Part shown: positions 9,251-18,794 of the stretch, piece after piece | How positions within the stretch are numbered: position 1 is the first letter of the stretch | Layout: every line of letters begins with the position of its first letter | Origin: Polaromonas sp. | Lineage (GTDB): Bacteria; Pseudomonadota; Gammaproteobacteria; Burkholderiales; Burkholderiaceae_C | Length of the DNA stretch: 64,000 nucleotides | Direction: 5' to 3' | Assembly: GCF_029945895.1 (NCBI RefSeq) | Contig: NZ_JAQSDL010000112.1 | Location: 45,032-109,031 of the forward strand | Made by a program: the position numbers and the translations under genes | The notes under the pieces: model-generated | Seen by the model: only the letters and a program-made list of their open reading frames with translations | Told to the model about the DNA's origin: nothing | Database searches by the model: none

Positions 9251-10231
9251 TCAAGCCACCGCAGTCATGGTCGGGGAAGGCGCGTTCGCGGGCTTCATGG
9301 TTTTGGGCAGACCGGCGCGCCACAGGGTGCCGTGCAGTGTTTCCGTGCTGAGCCAGCCGGCGAGCTTGCTGCGCAAGGCAATGAGCTTGTCAAAGTCCAG
9401 CCCGGTGGCGATGTCCATGCTGGCCAGCATGTAGGCCAGGTCTTCGGTGCTGACGTTGCCGCTGGCGCCGGGCGCGTGCGGGCAACCGCCTATGCCGGCC
9501 AGGCAGGCGTCAAAACGTGTCACGCCCATCTGCAGCGCGGCATACACATTGGCCAGACCCAGGCCGCGTGTGTCGTGAAAGTGGCCGCAGTTGAGTTTGT
9601 CGCCAGCCACCGGCAAGATCAGTGCAAACAACGCCTGCACCATGGCCGGATCGGCATACCCCACGGTGTCGGCCAGGCCCACGCGGTCTGCACCGGCGTC
9701 GAGCACGGCGCGCACCAGGCGCAGCACCTCAGCGGGCTCCACGCGGCCCTGCAGCGTGCAGCCAAAGGCCGTGCTGATGCCCACCTCGATCACGGTGCGC
9801 GAGCCCGTGGCCTCGCGTGCGTCCACGATGCGGGCAATGTCGGCCACCACTTCGTCGGGCGTCTTGCGCAGGTTGGCCAGGCTGTGGGCATGGCTGGCCG
9901 ACAGTGGCAGCAGCATGAGCTCGGCCTCGCACTCCATGGCGCGCTGCGCGCCCTTGAGGTTGGGCACGAGCACCGAGGCCACCAGACCCGGCAGCGTTTT
10001 GGCAAAGGCCAGCAGTTCGGCGGTGTCTGCCAGTTGCGGCAGCAAGCGCGCGGGCACGAACGAGCCGACTTCAATCTCGCGCTGGCCGGCGTCGTAGGCG
10101 CCCTGTATCCATTGCAGCTTTTGTTCGGTGGGCATCACGTGGGCGATGCTTTGCAGGCCGTCGCGCAGGCCGACCTCGCGGATGGTCGCGTGGCGGGGCA
10201 GGCCCGCTGGCGCTGGCGTGAATTCGGTCAA
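9251..10231 (-). CDS. Hydroxymethylglutaryl-CoA lyase family enzyme (TTG start)
   Basis: 326-residue TIM-barrel lyase of the HMG-CoA lyase group, which cleaves 3-hydroxy-3-methylglutaryl-CoA (or a close analogue) to acetoacetate and acetyl-CoA. Catalytic signatures are intact: REVGLRDGLQ near the N-terminus, the metal-binding HFHDTRG, and the Cys loop GIGGCPHAPGASGNVSTED. The best start is TTG 10231, with GAGGAG seven bases upstream; the nearby ATG on the same strand is out of frame and meets a stop after two codons, and the longer TTG at 10246 overlaps the ribosome site. Together with the CoA-transferase this makes activation-then-cleavage of a hydroxy-methyl-dicarboxylate likely. Confidence 0.9.
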   Translation of the reverse strand: MTEFTPAPAGLPRHATIREVGLRDGLQSIAHVMPTEQKLQWIQGAYDAGQREIEVGSFVPARLLPQLADTAELLAFAKTLPGLVASVLVPNLKGAQRAMECEAELMLLPLSASHAHSLANLRKTPDEVVADIARIVDAREATGSRTVIEVGISTAFGCTLQGRVEPAEVLRLVRAVLDAGADRVGLADTVGYADPAMVQALFALILPVAGDKLNCGHFHDTRGLGLANVYAALQMGVTRFDACLAGIGGCPHAPGASGNVSTEDLAYMLASMDIATGLDFDKLIALRSKLAGWLSTETLHGTLWRAGLPKTMKPANAPSPTMTAVA

Positions 10232-10300
10232 TGCATGTCTCCTCAAGGGTGCGGGTCAGCCGCCAGTCTAGATTTTCCAGAACAAGCCGGCAACTCATAT

Positions 10301-10321
10301 TTGGAATACATATAATTCCAA
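10301..10321. promoter_or_regulatory. Candidate LysR operator between divergent genes
   Basis: Perfect inverted repeat TTGGAAT (10301-10307), seven-base spacer, ATTCCAA (10315-10321). It contains a T-N11-A pattern, AT-rich in a GC-rich region, and lies between the TTG start of the lyase operon and the divergent lysR gene starting at 10352. That is the classical place for a LysR regulator site controlling both directions. Confidence 0.6.
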
Positions 10322-10351
10322 TCCGGAACATCTTGTCAACAATGCCATCCC

Positions 10352-11251
10352 ATGCGCGACCTTGATCTCACCACGCTGCGGCTGTTCGTCCTGGTCTGCG
10401 AGACCGGCAACATTGCGCGTGCGGGTGAGCGGGCCAACATTGCGGGCTCGGCCATCAGCAAGCGTCTGGCCCAGCTCGAAGACACCGTGGGCACCCCGCT
10501 GCTGCAGCGCAAGCGCCACGGCATGACGCCCACGCCGGCTGGCGAAACATTGCTTGAACACGCGCGCGCCATGCTCGCCAGCGCCGGGCGCATCGAGCGC
10601 GACATGGCCGCCTACGCCGCCGGGGTGCGCGGTCAGGTGCGCATCCTGGCTTCGGCTTCGGCACTGGCCGAATCGCTGGCCGACGATGTGGCGGCCTTTT
10701 TGCAGCACCCCGACCACCGCAACATCCAGGTGGACATGGAAGAACGCGTGAGCCCCGACATCGTGCGCGGCGTGAGTGACGGCACGGCCTCGGTCGGCGT
10801 TTGCTGGGACGCCGCCGATGTGGGCACGCTGACAGCGCGCCACTACCGAAGCGACCACCTGGCCGTGGTCGTGCCTGCGGGCCATCCGCTGGCCAAACGC
10901 AAACAGGTGCGCTTTGCCGACACGCTGGACTACGAACACGTGAGCCTGCCCGTGGCCAGCGCGGTGCACGTGATGCTGCAGCGCGCCGCGGCCGAGCAAG
11001 GCCGCAGCCTGATACACCGCGTGGTGGTGGCCAACTTCGAGGCCGCCCTGCGCGTGGTGCGCGCGCGCCTGGCCATCTGCGTGGTGCCACGCGAGGTGGC
11101 CGAGATTTACGCGCAGCCCTACGGCGTGCGCATCCTCGCGCTGAACGAGCCCTGGGCCCGGCGGCGCTTCATCGTCTGCCACCGCGCCAACGTGTCGCCG
11201 GCCGCGTTGCTGCTGGTGGAGCACCTGGCGGCGCAGGCCGGGAAAGCCTGA
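10352..11251 (+). CDS. LysR-family transcriptional regulator
   Basis: 299-residue regulator with an N-terminal winged helix (residues about 3-62: LRLFVLVCETGNIARAGER..., then SAISKRLAQLEDTVGTPLLQR) and a C-terminal periplasmic-binding-like effector domain. It is transcribed away from the lyase/CoA-transferase/TRAP operon, and the shared promoter region carries a palindrome, so it probably activates that operon in response to the imported acid or its CoA product. Followed by a terminator-like hairpin at 11281-11303. Confidence 0.93.
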   Translation: MRDLDLTTLRLFVLVCETGNIARAGERANIAGSAISKRLAQLEDTVGTPLLQRKRHGMTPTPAGETLLEHARAMLASAGRIERDMAAYAAGVRGQVRILASASALAESLADDVAAFLQHPDHRNIQVDMEERVSPDIVRGVSDGTASVGVCWDAADVGTLTARHYRSDHLAVVVPAGHPLAKRKQVRFADTLDYEHVSLPVASAVHVMLQRAAAEQGRSLIHRVVVANFEAALRVVRARLAICVVPREVAEIYAQPYGVRILALNEPWARRRFIVCHRANVSPAALLLVEHLAAQAGKA

Positions 11252-11280
11252 GGAGAGGCTGAGGAGAGGCTGAAAATATA

Positions 11281-11303
11281 AAAAAGCCCAGTGGGGCCTT
11301 TTT
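11281..11303 (+). terminator. Rho-independent terminator after lysR
   Basis: AAAAAGCCC pairs with GGGGCCTTTTT across a short loop, ending in five T. Because A and T runs flank both sides it may act in both directions, serving lysR from the left and the Bug receptor gene from the right. A tandem GAGGAGAGGCT repeat precedes it at about 11251-11272. Confidence 0.65.
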
Positions 11304-11336
11304 GCGTTTTACAGGGGAGTCCGCCGATTTATAGAG

Positions 11337-11393
11337 CCAGATCGGCCTCCAGCCCATGTTCTACAGGCGCAAGCAGCTATCAAAATGATAGTT
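11337..11393 (-). repeat. GCTAT-dyad interspersed repeat, copy 3
   Basis: Minus-strand reading: ACTATCATTTTGATAGCTGC, a GCGC-containing stretch, GGGCTGGAGGCCGAT tail. Located in the convergent gap between lysR and the Bug receptor gene. Confidence 0.7.
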
Positions 11394-11406
11394 CTGCGAG
11401 CGCCAA

Positions 11407-12381
11407 TCAGTCCAGCTTGATGTTCGCGGCGGCCACCACGGCGGCCCAGCGCTTGCGCTCCTGGTTGAAGAAGGCGTCCTGCTCGGCCGGCGACATGGTG
11501 GCCACCTCGGCGCCCTGCCCGCTCAGCCTGGCGCGGATCTCGGGGCTGCGGATGATTTTGATCAGCTCGGTGTTCAGGCGGTTGACGATGGGCTGCGGCG
11601 TGCCGGCAGCGACCAGCACACCCTGCCAGGTACCGGACTCGAAGCCGGCAATGCCCTGCTCTTGCAGCGTGGGCACGTTGCCGATCAGCGGCATGCGCGT
11701 GGCCTTGGAGACGCCGAGGATCTTGAGCTGGCCGCTCTGCACAAACGGCAGCGTGGCCAGCATGCCGTTCATCAGCACCTGGGTCTGGCCGGCAACCGTG
11801 TCATTGATGGCCTGCGAACCGCCCTTGTAGGGGATGTACTGCCACTTGGCGTTGCTGGCGCGCTCAACAGCCACGCCGGCCAGGTGTGGCGCGCTGCCCA
11901 TGGCCGTGACGGCGAAGTTGAGCTGCTTCGTTTGCGACAGCGCCACCAGTTCCTTGAGGTTGCTGGCAGGCACCGAGGGGTGCACCACCAGCAAGTGCGG
12001 CGAATAGGCCAGCATGGTCACGCCGCGCAGGTCCTTGCTCGGGTCGAACTGCAGTTTTGTATAGACCGAGGGGCTGATGGCCAGCGCGCCGGTGTCGCAC
12101 AGCAGCAGGGTATAGCCGTCGGGCGCGGACTTGGCGACCAGGTCGGCGCCGAGGTTGCCGTTAGCGCCAGCGCGGTTTTCAACAATCACGGGCTGCTTCA
12201 GCGCTTCTGACAGCGCCTGGCTGATGGAGCGGCCAATGATGTCTGACGAGCCGCCCGGTGGGTACGGCACGATCAGGCGGATCGGCTTGGACGGCCAGGC
12301 GGCGGTTTGCGCCTGCACGCCGGAAGCGGCCAGGCCCAGGGCCACGGATGATGCGAGCACTTTGCGGCGATTGAGGGTCAT
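11407..12381 (-). CDS. Bug/TctC-family periplasmic receptor
   Basis: 324-residue tripartite tricarboxylate receptor. An N-terminal signal peptide (ends about residue 24, AQTAAWPSKPIRLIVP) is followed by the family motif PYPPGGSSDIIGRSI and NRAGANGNLGADLVAKSAPDGYTLL. Bug receptors bind small carboxylates and feed TctAB permeases or act as sensors; no tctAB genes are in the window, so it is an orphan receptor. It is the last gene of the minus-strand aldarate operon, 52 bp after garR, which suggests a sugar-acid ligand. Confidence 0.92.
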   Translation of the reverse strand: MTLNRRKVLASSVALGLAASGVQAQTAAWPSKPIRLIVPYPPGGSSDIIGRSISQALSEALKQPVIVENRAGANGNLGADLVAKSAPDGYTLLLCDTGALAISPSVYTKLQFDPSKDLRGVTMLAYSPHLLVVHPSVPASNLKELVALSQTKQLNFAVTAMGSAPHLAGVAVERASNAKWQYIPYKGGSQAINDTVAGQTQVLMNGMLATLPFVQSGQLKILGVSKATRMPLIGNVPTLQEQGIAGFESGTWQGVLVAAGTPQPIVNRLNTELIKIIRSPEIRARLSGQGAEVATMSPAEQDAFFNQERKRWAAVVAAANIKLD

Positions 12382-12433
12382 GGTGTGTCTCCTGAATATC
12401 GGTTGCTGAAAAATAGCGGTTTGTGATTTGGCG

Positions 12434-13330
12434 TTATGCCTTGGCGACTTCGTGGTTGGCCATCAGCTCCAGTGCGCGCACCAGGGCCGAATGGTCCAGG
12501 TCCTGCATGCCGTTGGCGCTGCAGACCTGCATCAGTTGTGCGGCGCTGGCGGTTTGCGGCAGCGCCACACCAAGCGTGCGCGCACCGGCCAGGGCCAGGC
12601 CCAGGTCCTTCTGGTGCAGGCCGATGCGAAAACCCGGGTTGAAGGTGCGCTTGATCATGCGTTCGCCGTGCACTTCCAGAATGCGCGAGGCGGCAAAACC
12701 GCCCATCAACGCCTGGCGCACCTTGGCCGGGTCGGCGCCGGCCTTGCTGGCAAACAGCAGGGCTTCGCCGACGGCGGCGATGTTGAGCGCGACGATGATC
12801 TGGTTGGCCACCTTGCAGGTCTGTCCGTCGCCATTGCCGCCGACCAGCGTGATGTTTTTTCCCATCAGCTCGAACAGTGGCTTGACGCGCTCGAACGCGG
12901 TATCGGGGCCGCCGACCATGATGGTCAGGCTGGCAGCCTTGGCGCCGACTTCTCCGCCGGAGACCGGTGCGTCGAGGTAGTCAGCACCCAAGGCGTTGAT
13001 CTTTGTCGCAAATTCCTTGGTGTCCATCGGCGAGATCGAGCTCATGTCCACCACGGTTTTGCCTTTGCCTTTGCCCTTCAGGCCGGCGGCCACGCCCTTG
13101 TCGCCGAACAGCACTTTCTGCACATCCGGCGTGTCGGGCAGCATCATGAAAATGATGTCGGCCTTCTCGGCGACTTCTTGCGCCGAGGCACAGGCCACGG
13201 CCTGGCCGGTCAGCAGATCGGCGGGCACCTTGCTGCGGGTGGTGAGGAAGACCTCGTGGCCCGCCTTGATCAGGTGTGCGGCCATGGGGGCGCCCATGAT
13301 GCCGAGGCCGATAAAACCCAGCTTGCTCAT
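12434..13330 (-). CDS. garR: 2-hydroxy-3-oxopropionate (tartronate semialdehyde) reductase
   Basis: 298-residue beta-hydroxyacid dehydrogenase that reduces tartronate semialdehyde to D-glycerate with NAD(P)H. The N-terminal Rossmann motif GFIGLGIMGAPMA, the substrate-binding DAPVSGGEVGA (about residues 118-128) and the catalytic-lysine region CKVANQIIVALNIAAVGEAL are all as in GarR/GlxR. Length agrees with E. coli GarR (about 296). It lies directly downstream of the GarL-type aldolase gene, whose product it would use, which favours GarR over 3-hydroxyisobutyrate dehydrogenase. Confidence 0.9.
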   Translation of the reverse strand: MSKLGFIGLGIMGAPMAAHLIKAGHEVFLTTRSKVPADLLTGQAVACASAQEVAEKADIIFMMLPDTPDVQKVLFGDKGVAAGLKGKGKGKTVVDMSSISPMDTKEFATKINALGADYLDAPVSGGEVGAKAASLTIMVGGPDTAFERVKPLFELMGKNITLVGGNGDGQTCKVANQIIVALNIAAVGEALLFASKAGADPAKVRQALMGGFAASRILEVHGERMIKRTFNPGFRIGLHQKDLGLALAGARTLGVALPQTASAAQLMQVCSANGMQDLDHSALVRALELMANHEVAKA

Positions 13331-13397
13331 TTCAAATACTCCCGTTGTTCGTTAAAAAATATCTGCGGTCCATGAGCCGCGGTTCAGAAGGCGGATG

Positions 13398-13425
13398 CAT
13401 GGATTCCGGATCGAGTCCGGGATGA
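13398..13425 (-). repeat. Short CCGGA-rich interspersed repeat, copy B
   Basis: Reverse-complement partner of 9214-9241 (23 of 28 matches by eye). It lies in the 107-bp gap between garL and garR on the pathway operon. Confidence 0.6.
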
Positions 13426-13437
13426 GAGCCAGAAAAA

Positions 13438-14220
13438 CTAATCGCGGTACTTGTCGTGCAGGGCCTGTGTGGCGCCGCGGAACACGCCCAGATCGCTGCC
13501 GACGGCCACAAACGTGGCGCCCATGGCCATGTAGCGGCGAGCGTCGGCCTCCACCGGCGCGAGAATGCCGGTCGGTTTGCCGCAGGCTTTCGCATCGGCA
13601 AACACCGCGGCAATGGCAGCCTGCACCTCGGGGTGACCGGCGTTGCCCAGGTGGCCCAGGCCGGCGGCCAGGTCCGAGGGGCCTACAAAAATGCAGTCCA
13701 CGCCGTCGAGCGCCGCAATGTCGCGCGCCGCCGCCACACCGGCGCGGCTTTCGATTTGCACCATCACGCAGATGTGATCGTTGATCGACTTGAAGTAGTC
13801 CGGCACGGTGCCGTAGCGGTTGCTGCGTTGGGACACCGACACGCCGCGTATGCCCTGGGGCGGGTAGCGCGTGGCCGACACCGCGCGTTTCGCCTCGTCC
13901 ACACTTTCTACAAAGGGCACGAGGAAGTTGTAGAAGCCGGCGTCGAGCAGGCGTTTGATCTCGACTTCGTTGTTGGAGGACGGCCGCACCACGGGCGCGC
14001 TGGGGCTGTCTTTCAGCGCCATCAGCTGCGGGATGAAGGTGGCCACATCGTTGGGCGAATGTTCGCCGTCGAGCAGAATCCAGTCGAAGCCGGCCACACC
14101 CAGCACCTCGGTGGTGATGGCGTTGGACAGCGAGGACCAGCAGCCGATCAGCTTTTTGCCGGCCAGCAAATCGCGCTTGAAACTGTTGGGGAAAGACTGG
14201 TAAGGGGTGGCGTGGGTCAT
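13438..14220 (-). CDS. garL: 5-keto-4-deoxy-D-glucarate aldolase
   Basis: 260-residue HpcH/HpaI-family class II aldolase that splits 5-keto-4-deoxyglucarate into pyruvate and tartronate semialdehyde. Similarity to E. coli GarL (256 residues) is visible along the whole length: [49 protein letters not shown] (metal Glu), [15 protein letters not shown] (metal Asp) and [20 protein letters not shown]. It sits between garD and garR in pathway order. Assignment is secure at the family level and strongly supported by context. Confidence 0.94.
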   Translation of the reverse strand: MTHATPYQSFPNSFKRDLLAGKKLIGCWSSLSNAITTEVLGVAGFDWILLDGEHSPNDVATFIPQLMALKDSPSAPVVRPSSNNEVEIKRLLDAGFYNFLVPFVESVDEAKRAVSATRYPPQGIRGVSVSQRSNRYGTVPDYFKSINDHICVMVQIESRAGVAAARDIAALDGVDCIFVGPSDLAAGLGHLGNAGHPEVQAAIAAVFADAKACGKPTGILAPVEADARRYMAMGATFVAVGSDLGVFRGATQALHDKYRD

Positions 14221-14238
14221 GGGGGGCCTTGTGAAGCG

Positions 14239-15831
14239 TCAGGTTATGGGGGCGGGGTTGAACAGCACCAGCGCGTTGTGCAGCTTCCAGTGTTCGGCCC
14301 AGGTTTTCTTGCGGCCGCTGGCGACTTCGAGCATCAGGTGAAACAGCTCCCAGCCCACGTCCGGGATACTGGCCTGGCCATCGGCAATGCGGCCGGCGTT
14401 GATGTCCATCAGGTCGTGCCAGCGTCTGGCCAGGTCGCTGCGGGTGGCAACCTTGATCACCGGGCATTCGGCCAGGCCGTAAGGGGTGCCGCGACCGGTG
14501 GTGAAGACATGCAGGTTCATGCCGGCGGCGAGCTGCAGCGTGCCGCAGATGAAGTCACTGGCCGGCGTGGCCGCGTAGATCAAGCCCTTTTGTTTGAGCT
14601 TTTCGCCGGGCGCCAGCACGCCGCTGATGGGCGCACTGCCGGACTTGACGATGGAGCCCATGGCTTTTTCGACGATGTTGGACAGCCCGCCCTTCTTGTT
14701 GCCGGGCGTGGTGTTGGCGCTGCGGTCCACCTGGCCCTTTTGCAGGTAGGCGTCGTACCAGGCCATCTCGCGGATCATGGCTTGCGCCACCTCGGGTGTG
14801 CTGGCGCGTGAAGTCAATTGATCAATGCCATCGCGCACCTCGGTGGTTTCGGAAAACATCACCGTGGCACCGGCGCGCACCAGCAGGTCGGTGCAGAAGC
14901 CGACGGCCGGGTTGGCCGTCACGCCGGAAAACGCATCGCTGCCGCCGCACTGCACACCCACCACCAGCTCGCTGGCGGGCACGGTCTCGCGGCGGCGCGC
15001 ATTGAGCTTTTCCAGGTGCAGCACGGCCGCCTGCATGATGGAGTCAATCATGGACATGAAGCCCACATGGTTCTCGGACTGCAGGCAGACTACATCGAGT
15101 GGCGCTTCGGCGTTGACGCCCACATCGGCCACATTGCGTTCATCAACGATCTGTATGGTGCCGGGCGGCAGCAGGCGCTCGGGCTGCAGCTTCTCGCAGC
15201 CCAGGCTGACCACCATCACCTCGCCGCCGAAGTTGGGGTTCAGGCTGATGTTGCGCAGCGTGCGGATGGGGATGATGGCGTCGGGCGCGTCGATGGCGAC
15301 GCCGCAGCCATAGGTATGCTCCAGGCCGACCACATCATCAACATGGGGGAACTTGGGCAGCAGCTCGGCCTTGATGCGCTGGACGGCGAACTCCACCACG
15401 CCGGCCACACACTGCACCGTGGTGGTGATGGCCAGGATATTGCGCGTGCCGACCGAACCGTCGGCATTGCGGTAACCCTCGAAGGTGTAGCCTTCGAGCG
15501 GCGCCAGCGCCGGGGGTTTGACCGTGGCGATCGGCAGCCCTTCGAGGCCGCGCGCGGCCGGCATCTCGAGCAGGCGCTCGTGCACCCAGCTGCCGGCGGG
15601 AATGTCTTTCAGTGCATAACCGATGGGCACGTTGTAACGCAGCACCGCACTGCCCTGCGGCATATCGACCAGCGCAACCTTGTGGCCTTGCGGCACCTTT
15701 TCGCGCAGCACCAGGCCGCCGGCAAAGGTGGCGCCCGGGGCCAGACCACCGTCGTTGGCGACGATGGCCACGTTGTCGTCCGCGTGCATGCGGATGTAGA
15801 GGGGCGCGTCGGGTGCAGCCATGTTGCTCAC
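14239..15831 (-). CDS. garD: Galactarate dehydratase (UxaA/GarD family)
   Basis: 530-residue dehydratase converting galactarate to 5-keto-4-deoxyglucarate; E. coli GarD has 523 residues. An N-terminal SAF-like domain (about 10-85) begins [18 protein letters not shown]. The catalytic domain contains [29 protein letters not shown] and [21 protein letters not shown], conserved metal/substrate regions of the UxaA family. It starts two bases from the stop of dctM and precedes garL, so transport, dehydration and cleavage are co-transcribed. Altronate dehydratase is the alternative but length and neighbours favour GarD. Confidence 0.92.
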   Translation of the reverse strand: MSNMAAPDAPLYIRMHADDNVAIVANDGGLAPGATFAGGLVLREKVPQGHKVALVDMPQGSAVLRYNVPIGYALKDIPAGSWVHERLLEMPAARGLEGLPIATVKPPALAPLEGYTFEGYRNADGSVGTRNILAITTTVQCVAGVVEFAVQRIKAELLPKFPHVDDVVGLEHTYGCGVAIDAPDAIIPIRTLRNISLNPNFGGEVMVVSLGCEKLQPERLLPPGTIQIVDERNVADVGVNAEAPLDVVCLQSENHVGFMSMIDSIMQAAVLHLEKLNARRRETVPASELVVGVQCGGSDAFSGVTANPAVGFCTDLLVRAGATVMFSETTEVRDGIDQLTSRASTPEVAQAMIREMAWYDAYLQKGQVDRSANTTPGNKKGGLSNIVEKAMGSIVKSGSAPISGVLAPGEKLKQKGLIYAATPASDFICGTLQLAAGMNLHVFTTGRGTPYGLAECPVIKVATRSDLARRWHDLMDINAGRIADGQASIPDVGWELFHLMLEVASGRKKTWAEHWKLHNALVLFNPAPIT

Positions 15832-15832
15832 T

Positions 15833-17116
15833 TCAGACGCCGACCAGACGCGGAAGCCACAGCGACAGCGCGGGCACGTAGGTCACGATGCCCAGCACCA
15901 CCACCAGCAGCGCAAAAAACGGCATCAGCGCACGCACGACTTTTTCGATGGGCAGCTTGCCCACGGCGCTGCCGACAAACAGCACGGTGCCCACCGGCGG
16001 CGTGATCAGACCGATGCCGAGGTTGACGATCATGATCATGCCGAAGTGCACCGGGTCCACGCCGACAGCCGTCACCACCGGCAGCAGGATGGGCGTGAGG
16101 ATCAGGATCAGCGCCGCCATGTCCATCAGCGTGCCCAGCACCAGCAACATGAAGTTGATGGCCAGCAGGATCAGGTAACGGTTGTCGGTCATCGAGGTCA
16201 GCAAGGCGGTGACCTTCAGCGGAATCTGCATCAGCGTCATGATGTAGCCGAAGGCCGCCGCGAAACCGATCAGGATCATCACGATGGACACCGTTTTCAC
16301 GGTGCGGTGCATCAGCCTGGGCAGGTCGTTCCACTTGTAGTCGCGGTAGATGAACATGGTCACAAAAAAAGCCCAGAGCACCGCGATAGAGGCCGACTCG
16401 GTGGCCGTGAACACGCCAGAAAGAATGCCGCCCAGGATGATGACCATGGTCATCAGGCCCCACAGGGCGTCGGCGCAGATGCGTAGCGCCTGCTTCAGAG
16501 GAATGGCGTGCCCCTTCGGAAAATTGCGCTTGCGTGCGATGTAGAGGCAGTAGGTCGCCAGCGTCAGGCCCAGCAACAGGCCCGGCAACACACCGGCCAT
16601 GAACAGCGCGGCCACGGAGATGGAGCCGCCGGCGGCCATGGAGTAAATCACCGCGTTGTGGCTGGGCGGAATCAACGTGGCCTGGATGGAGCCGCTGACG
16701 GTCAGCGCGGTCGAGAAGTCGCGCGGATACCCCTTTCGGACCATCTCGGGAATCATCACCGAGCCGATGGACGCCGTGTCGGCGACCGACGAGCCGGAGA
16801 TGGCCCCAAAAAAGGTGGACGCCAGGATGTTGACCAGCGACAGCCCGCCCCGCACAAATCCCACCAGCACGCTGGCAAAGGCCACGAGGCGGCGCGACAT
16901 GCCGCCCTCGGCCATGATGGCGCCGGCCAGCACGAAGAACGGGATGGCCAGCAGCGAGAACTTGTTGACGCCGCTGGCGATCTGGATCATGACCGCGTCC
17001 AGCGGCAGCTCTATCCATACGGCGCCGATCAGCGCGGCCAGACCCAGCGAATAGGCGACCGGCATGCCGATCAGGATCAGCACGATGAAACTTCCGAGTA
17101 AAACGAGCGCATCCAT
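15833..17116 (-). CDS. TRAP transporter large permease (DctM family)
   Basis: 427-residue multi-spanning permease with typical DctM stretches [21 protein letters not shown] (about 95-115) and [10 protein letters not shown] (about 140-150). It forms the transport channel with the small permease encoded two bases upstream and the receptor encoded further upstream. The position inside the uronate-oxidation operon makes hexuronates or aldarates the likely substrate. Confidence 0.95.
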   Translation of the reverse strand: MDALVLLGSFIVLILIGMPVAYSLGLAALIGAVWIELPLDAVMIQIASGVNKFSLLAIPFFVLAGAIMAEGGMSRRLVAFASVLVGFVRGGLSLVNILASTFFGAISGSSVADTASIGSVMIPEMVRKGYPRDFSTALTVSGSIQATLIPPSHNAVIYSMAAGGSISVAALFMAGVLPGLLLGLTLATYCLYIARKRNFPKGHAIPLKQALRICADALWGLMTMVIILGGILSGVFTATESASIAVLWAFFVTMFIYRDYKWNDLPRLMHRTVKTVSIVMILIGFAAAFGYIMTLMQIPLKVTALLTSMTDNRYLILLAINFMLLVLGTLMDMAALILILTPILLPVVTAVGVDPVHFGMIMIVNLGIGLITPPVGTVLFVGSAVGKLPIEKVVRALMPFFALLVVVLGIVTYVPALSLWLPRLVGV

Positions 17117-17118
17117 GG

Positions 17119-17649
17119 TCAGGCCTCCGCCGCAGAGTCATCCACCTGGTGGTCAAAGCGCACCACGGCGCGCCCGTGCTGGGCGCCGAGAAACAGCTTC
17201 TCGAGCACAAAAACCAGCGTGCACAGGCCGCCGAGCGGCAGCGGTGCGTAGGTCAGGCCGACGGGAATCGCCGGGATCGCCGCCAGGGACTGGCTCATGG
17301 TTTCCATCGAGAGCTTGAAGCCCCAGATGATCATGAAGAGGCTGGCGACGATCATCAACAGATCGACCACCACCGAAAAAACCTTCTGCAGCGGCGGTGG
17401 CAGGCGGTCGGTGACCATGCCGACGGCAATGTGGGCGCCGGCCCGGTAGCCGGCGGCCGCACCGATGAAGGTGAACACCACCATCAGCAAGATGGCAATC
17501 GGCTCGGGCCACTGCGCGCCATAACCGAGCACATAACGGGCAAACACGCCCACCGGAATGATGAGGCTCATGGCCACGATGGACAGGCCGGCGACCCAGA
17601 TGCAGGCCAGGTACAGCCCGTCGATGGCGCGTTGAAGGGTGTTGATCAT
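17119..17649 (-). CDS. TRAP transporter small permease (DctQ family)
   Basis: 176-residue membrane protein with four hydrophobic segments and the usual short cytoplasmic N-terminus. It is adjacent to dctM (2-bp gap). The 139-bp gap to the upstream dctP gene contains a 16-bp perfect palindrome at 17713-17728, which may protect the dctP end of the transcript. Confidence 0.92.
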   Translation of the reverse strand: MINTLQRAIDGLYLACIWVAGLSIVAMSLIIPVGVFARYVLGYGAQWPEPIAILLMVVFTFIGAAAGYRAGAHIAVGMVTDRLPPPLQKVFSVVVDLLMIVASLFMIIWGFKLSMETMSQSLAAIPAIPVGLTYAPLPLGGLCTLVFVLEKLFLGAQHGRAVVRFDHQVDDSAAEA

Positions 17650-17712
17650 GTTGGTTGTCTCATGCCCGCCGGCTGGCCCTTGGGTGGACCGGCTTGCGCG
17701 CCTTGTTCATGA

Positions 17713-17728
17713 CGCTGCCGCGGCAGCG
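17713..17728. other. Perfect 16-bp palindrome between dctP and dctQ
   Basis: CGCTGCCGCGGCAGCG is self-complementary. A second possible stem (GCAGGAC with GTCCTGC) lies just beside it toward dctP. No T run follows, so an mRNA-stabilising or processing hairpin is more likely than a terminator. Confidence 0.5.
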
Positions 17729-17788
17729 CCGGGGGAAGCAGGACCGGTTCGCACCGCGTCCTGCCTCCTGCTTCTTTCTTCCTGCCCC

Positions 17789-18772
17789 TTACTTGACGTC
17801 AGCGATGCGCTTCATCAGGTCGGCGTACGGGGCGCCGTACTTGGCACGCACCGGTGCGGTGGCGTCAAAAAACAGCTTCTGGTCCACCTCGGTGAACTGC
17901 ACACCGGCGGCCTTGAGCTTGACCGTGTAGTCGGCGACGCTCTTGTCCCACAATGCGCGCTGCTCGAATTGGGCTTCGCGGCCGAACTTCTTGACCAGCG
18001 CCTGCTCTTCCTTGCTCAGCTTGTCCCAGGTCACCCTGGACATCACCAGCATTTCGGGAATGATCAGGTGGTTGGTCTGGGCGTAGTACTTGGTGCCGGT
18101 GGTGTAGTGGTTGGAGGTGAACAGGCTGGGCGGGTTGTTCTCGGCACCGTCGATCACGCCGGTCTGCAGGGCGCTGAAGACCTCGCCATACCCCATGGAA
18201 ATGCCGTTGCCGCCCATGGCGTTCATGGTGTCGACAAACAGCGGGTTGCCCATCATGCGGACTTTCACGCCCTTGAGGTCGGCCGGGGTCTTGACCGGCT
18301 TCTTGGTGTACAGGTGGCGCGAGCCACCGTCCATCCAGGCCAGCGCCACCATGCGGGTCGGGCCGTTGGACACCTTGTCGAGAATTTCCTGGCCGATGGG
18401 GCCGTCAATCACGGCGCGCATGTGGGCTTCGTTGCGGAACACAAACGGCATGTTGAAGACATTGACGTCGGGCACCACGGCACCCACAGGGCCCAGCGAG
18501 GTGCGCAGAATGTTGATGGCGCCGATCTGGGTCTGCTCGATCATGGTTTTTTCGTCGCCCAGCACGCTGCCGGGGTACATCTGCATCTTGAACTTGCCCT
18601 TGGTGGCGGCTTCAAGCTTCTTGCCCAGGCTTTCGGTGGCGACCACCGTCGGGTAGCCCGGCGGGTGTACGTCGGCGGCCTTGAGGATGGTTTGTGCCTG
18701 CGCCGCCAGCGGCAAAGCGAAGGTGGCAGCGGCCAGGGCGGCCGAGGCGATCAGTTGTCTGCGGAAAGTCAT
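17789..18772 (-). CDS. TRAP transporter substrate-binding protein (DctP family)
   Basis: 327-residue periplasmic receptor. The signal peptide ends near residue 26 (LPLAAQAQ) and the mature part begins TILKAADVHPPGYPTV. The ADLKGVKVRMMGNPLFVDTMNAMGGNGISMGYGEVFSAL region is the conserved carboxylate-binding core of DctP proteins. ATG 18772 was chosen because AAGGAGA precedes it and the signal peptide follows at once. It lies between the lactonase gene and dctQM in the uronate operon, so galacturonate/glucuronate or an aldarate is the expected ligand. Confidence 0.94.
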   Translation of the reverse strand: MTFRRQLIASAALAAATFALPLAAQAQTILKAADVHPPGYPTVVATESLGKKLEAATKGKFKMQMYPGSVLGDEKTMIEQTQIGAINILRTSLGPVGAVVPDVNVFNMPFVFRNEAHMRAVIDGPIGQEILDKVSNGPTRMVALAWMDGGSRHLYTKKPVKTPADLKGVKVRMMGNPLFVDTMNAMGGNGISMGYGEVFSALQTGVIDGAENNPPSLFTSNHYTTGTKYYAQTNHLIIPEMLVMSRVTWDKLSKEEQALVKKFGREAQFEQRALWDKSVADYTVKLKAAGVQFTEVDQKLFFDATAPVRAKYGAPYADLMKRIADVK

Positions 18773-18794
18773 GGTTGTCTCCTTGTAGGAATGG

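Noticed and set aside
15821..16486. Plus-strand frame with His/Asp/Gln-rich peptide opposite dctM
   Set aside because: Antisense of a well-supported permease gene; the odd composition arises from reversed hydrophobic codons.
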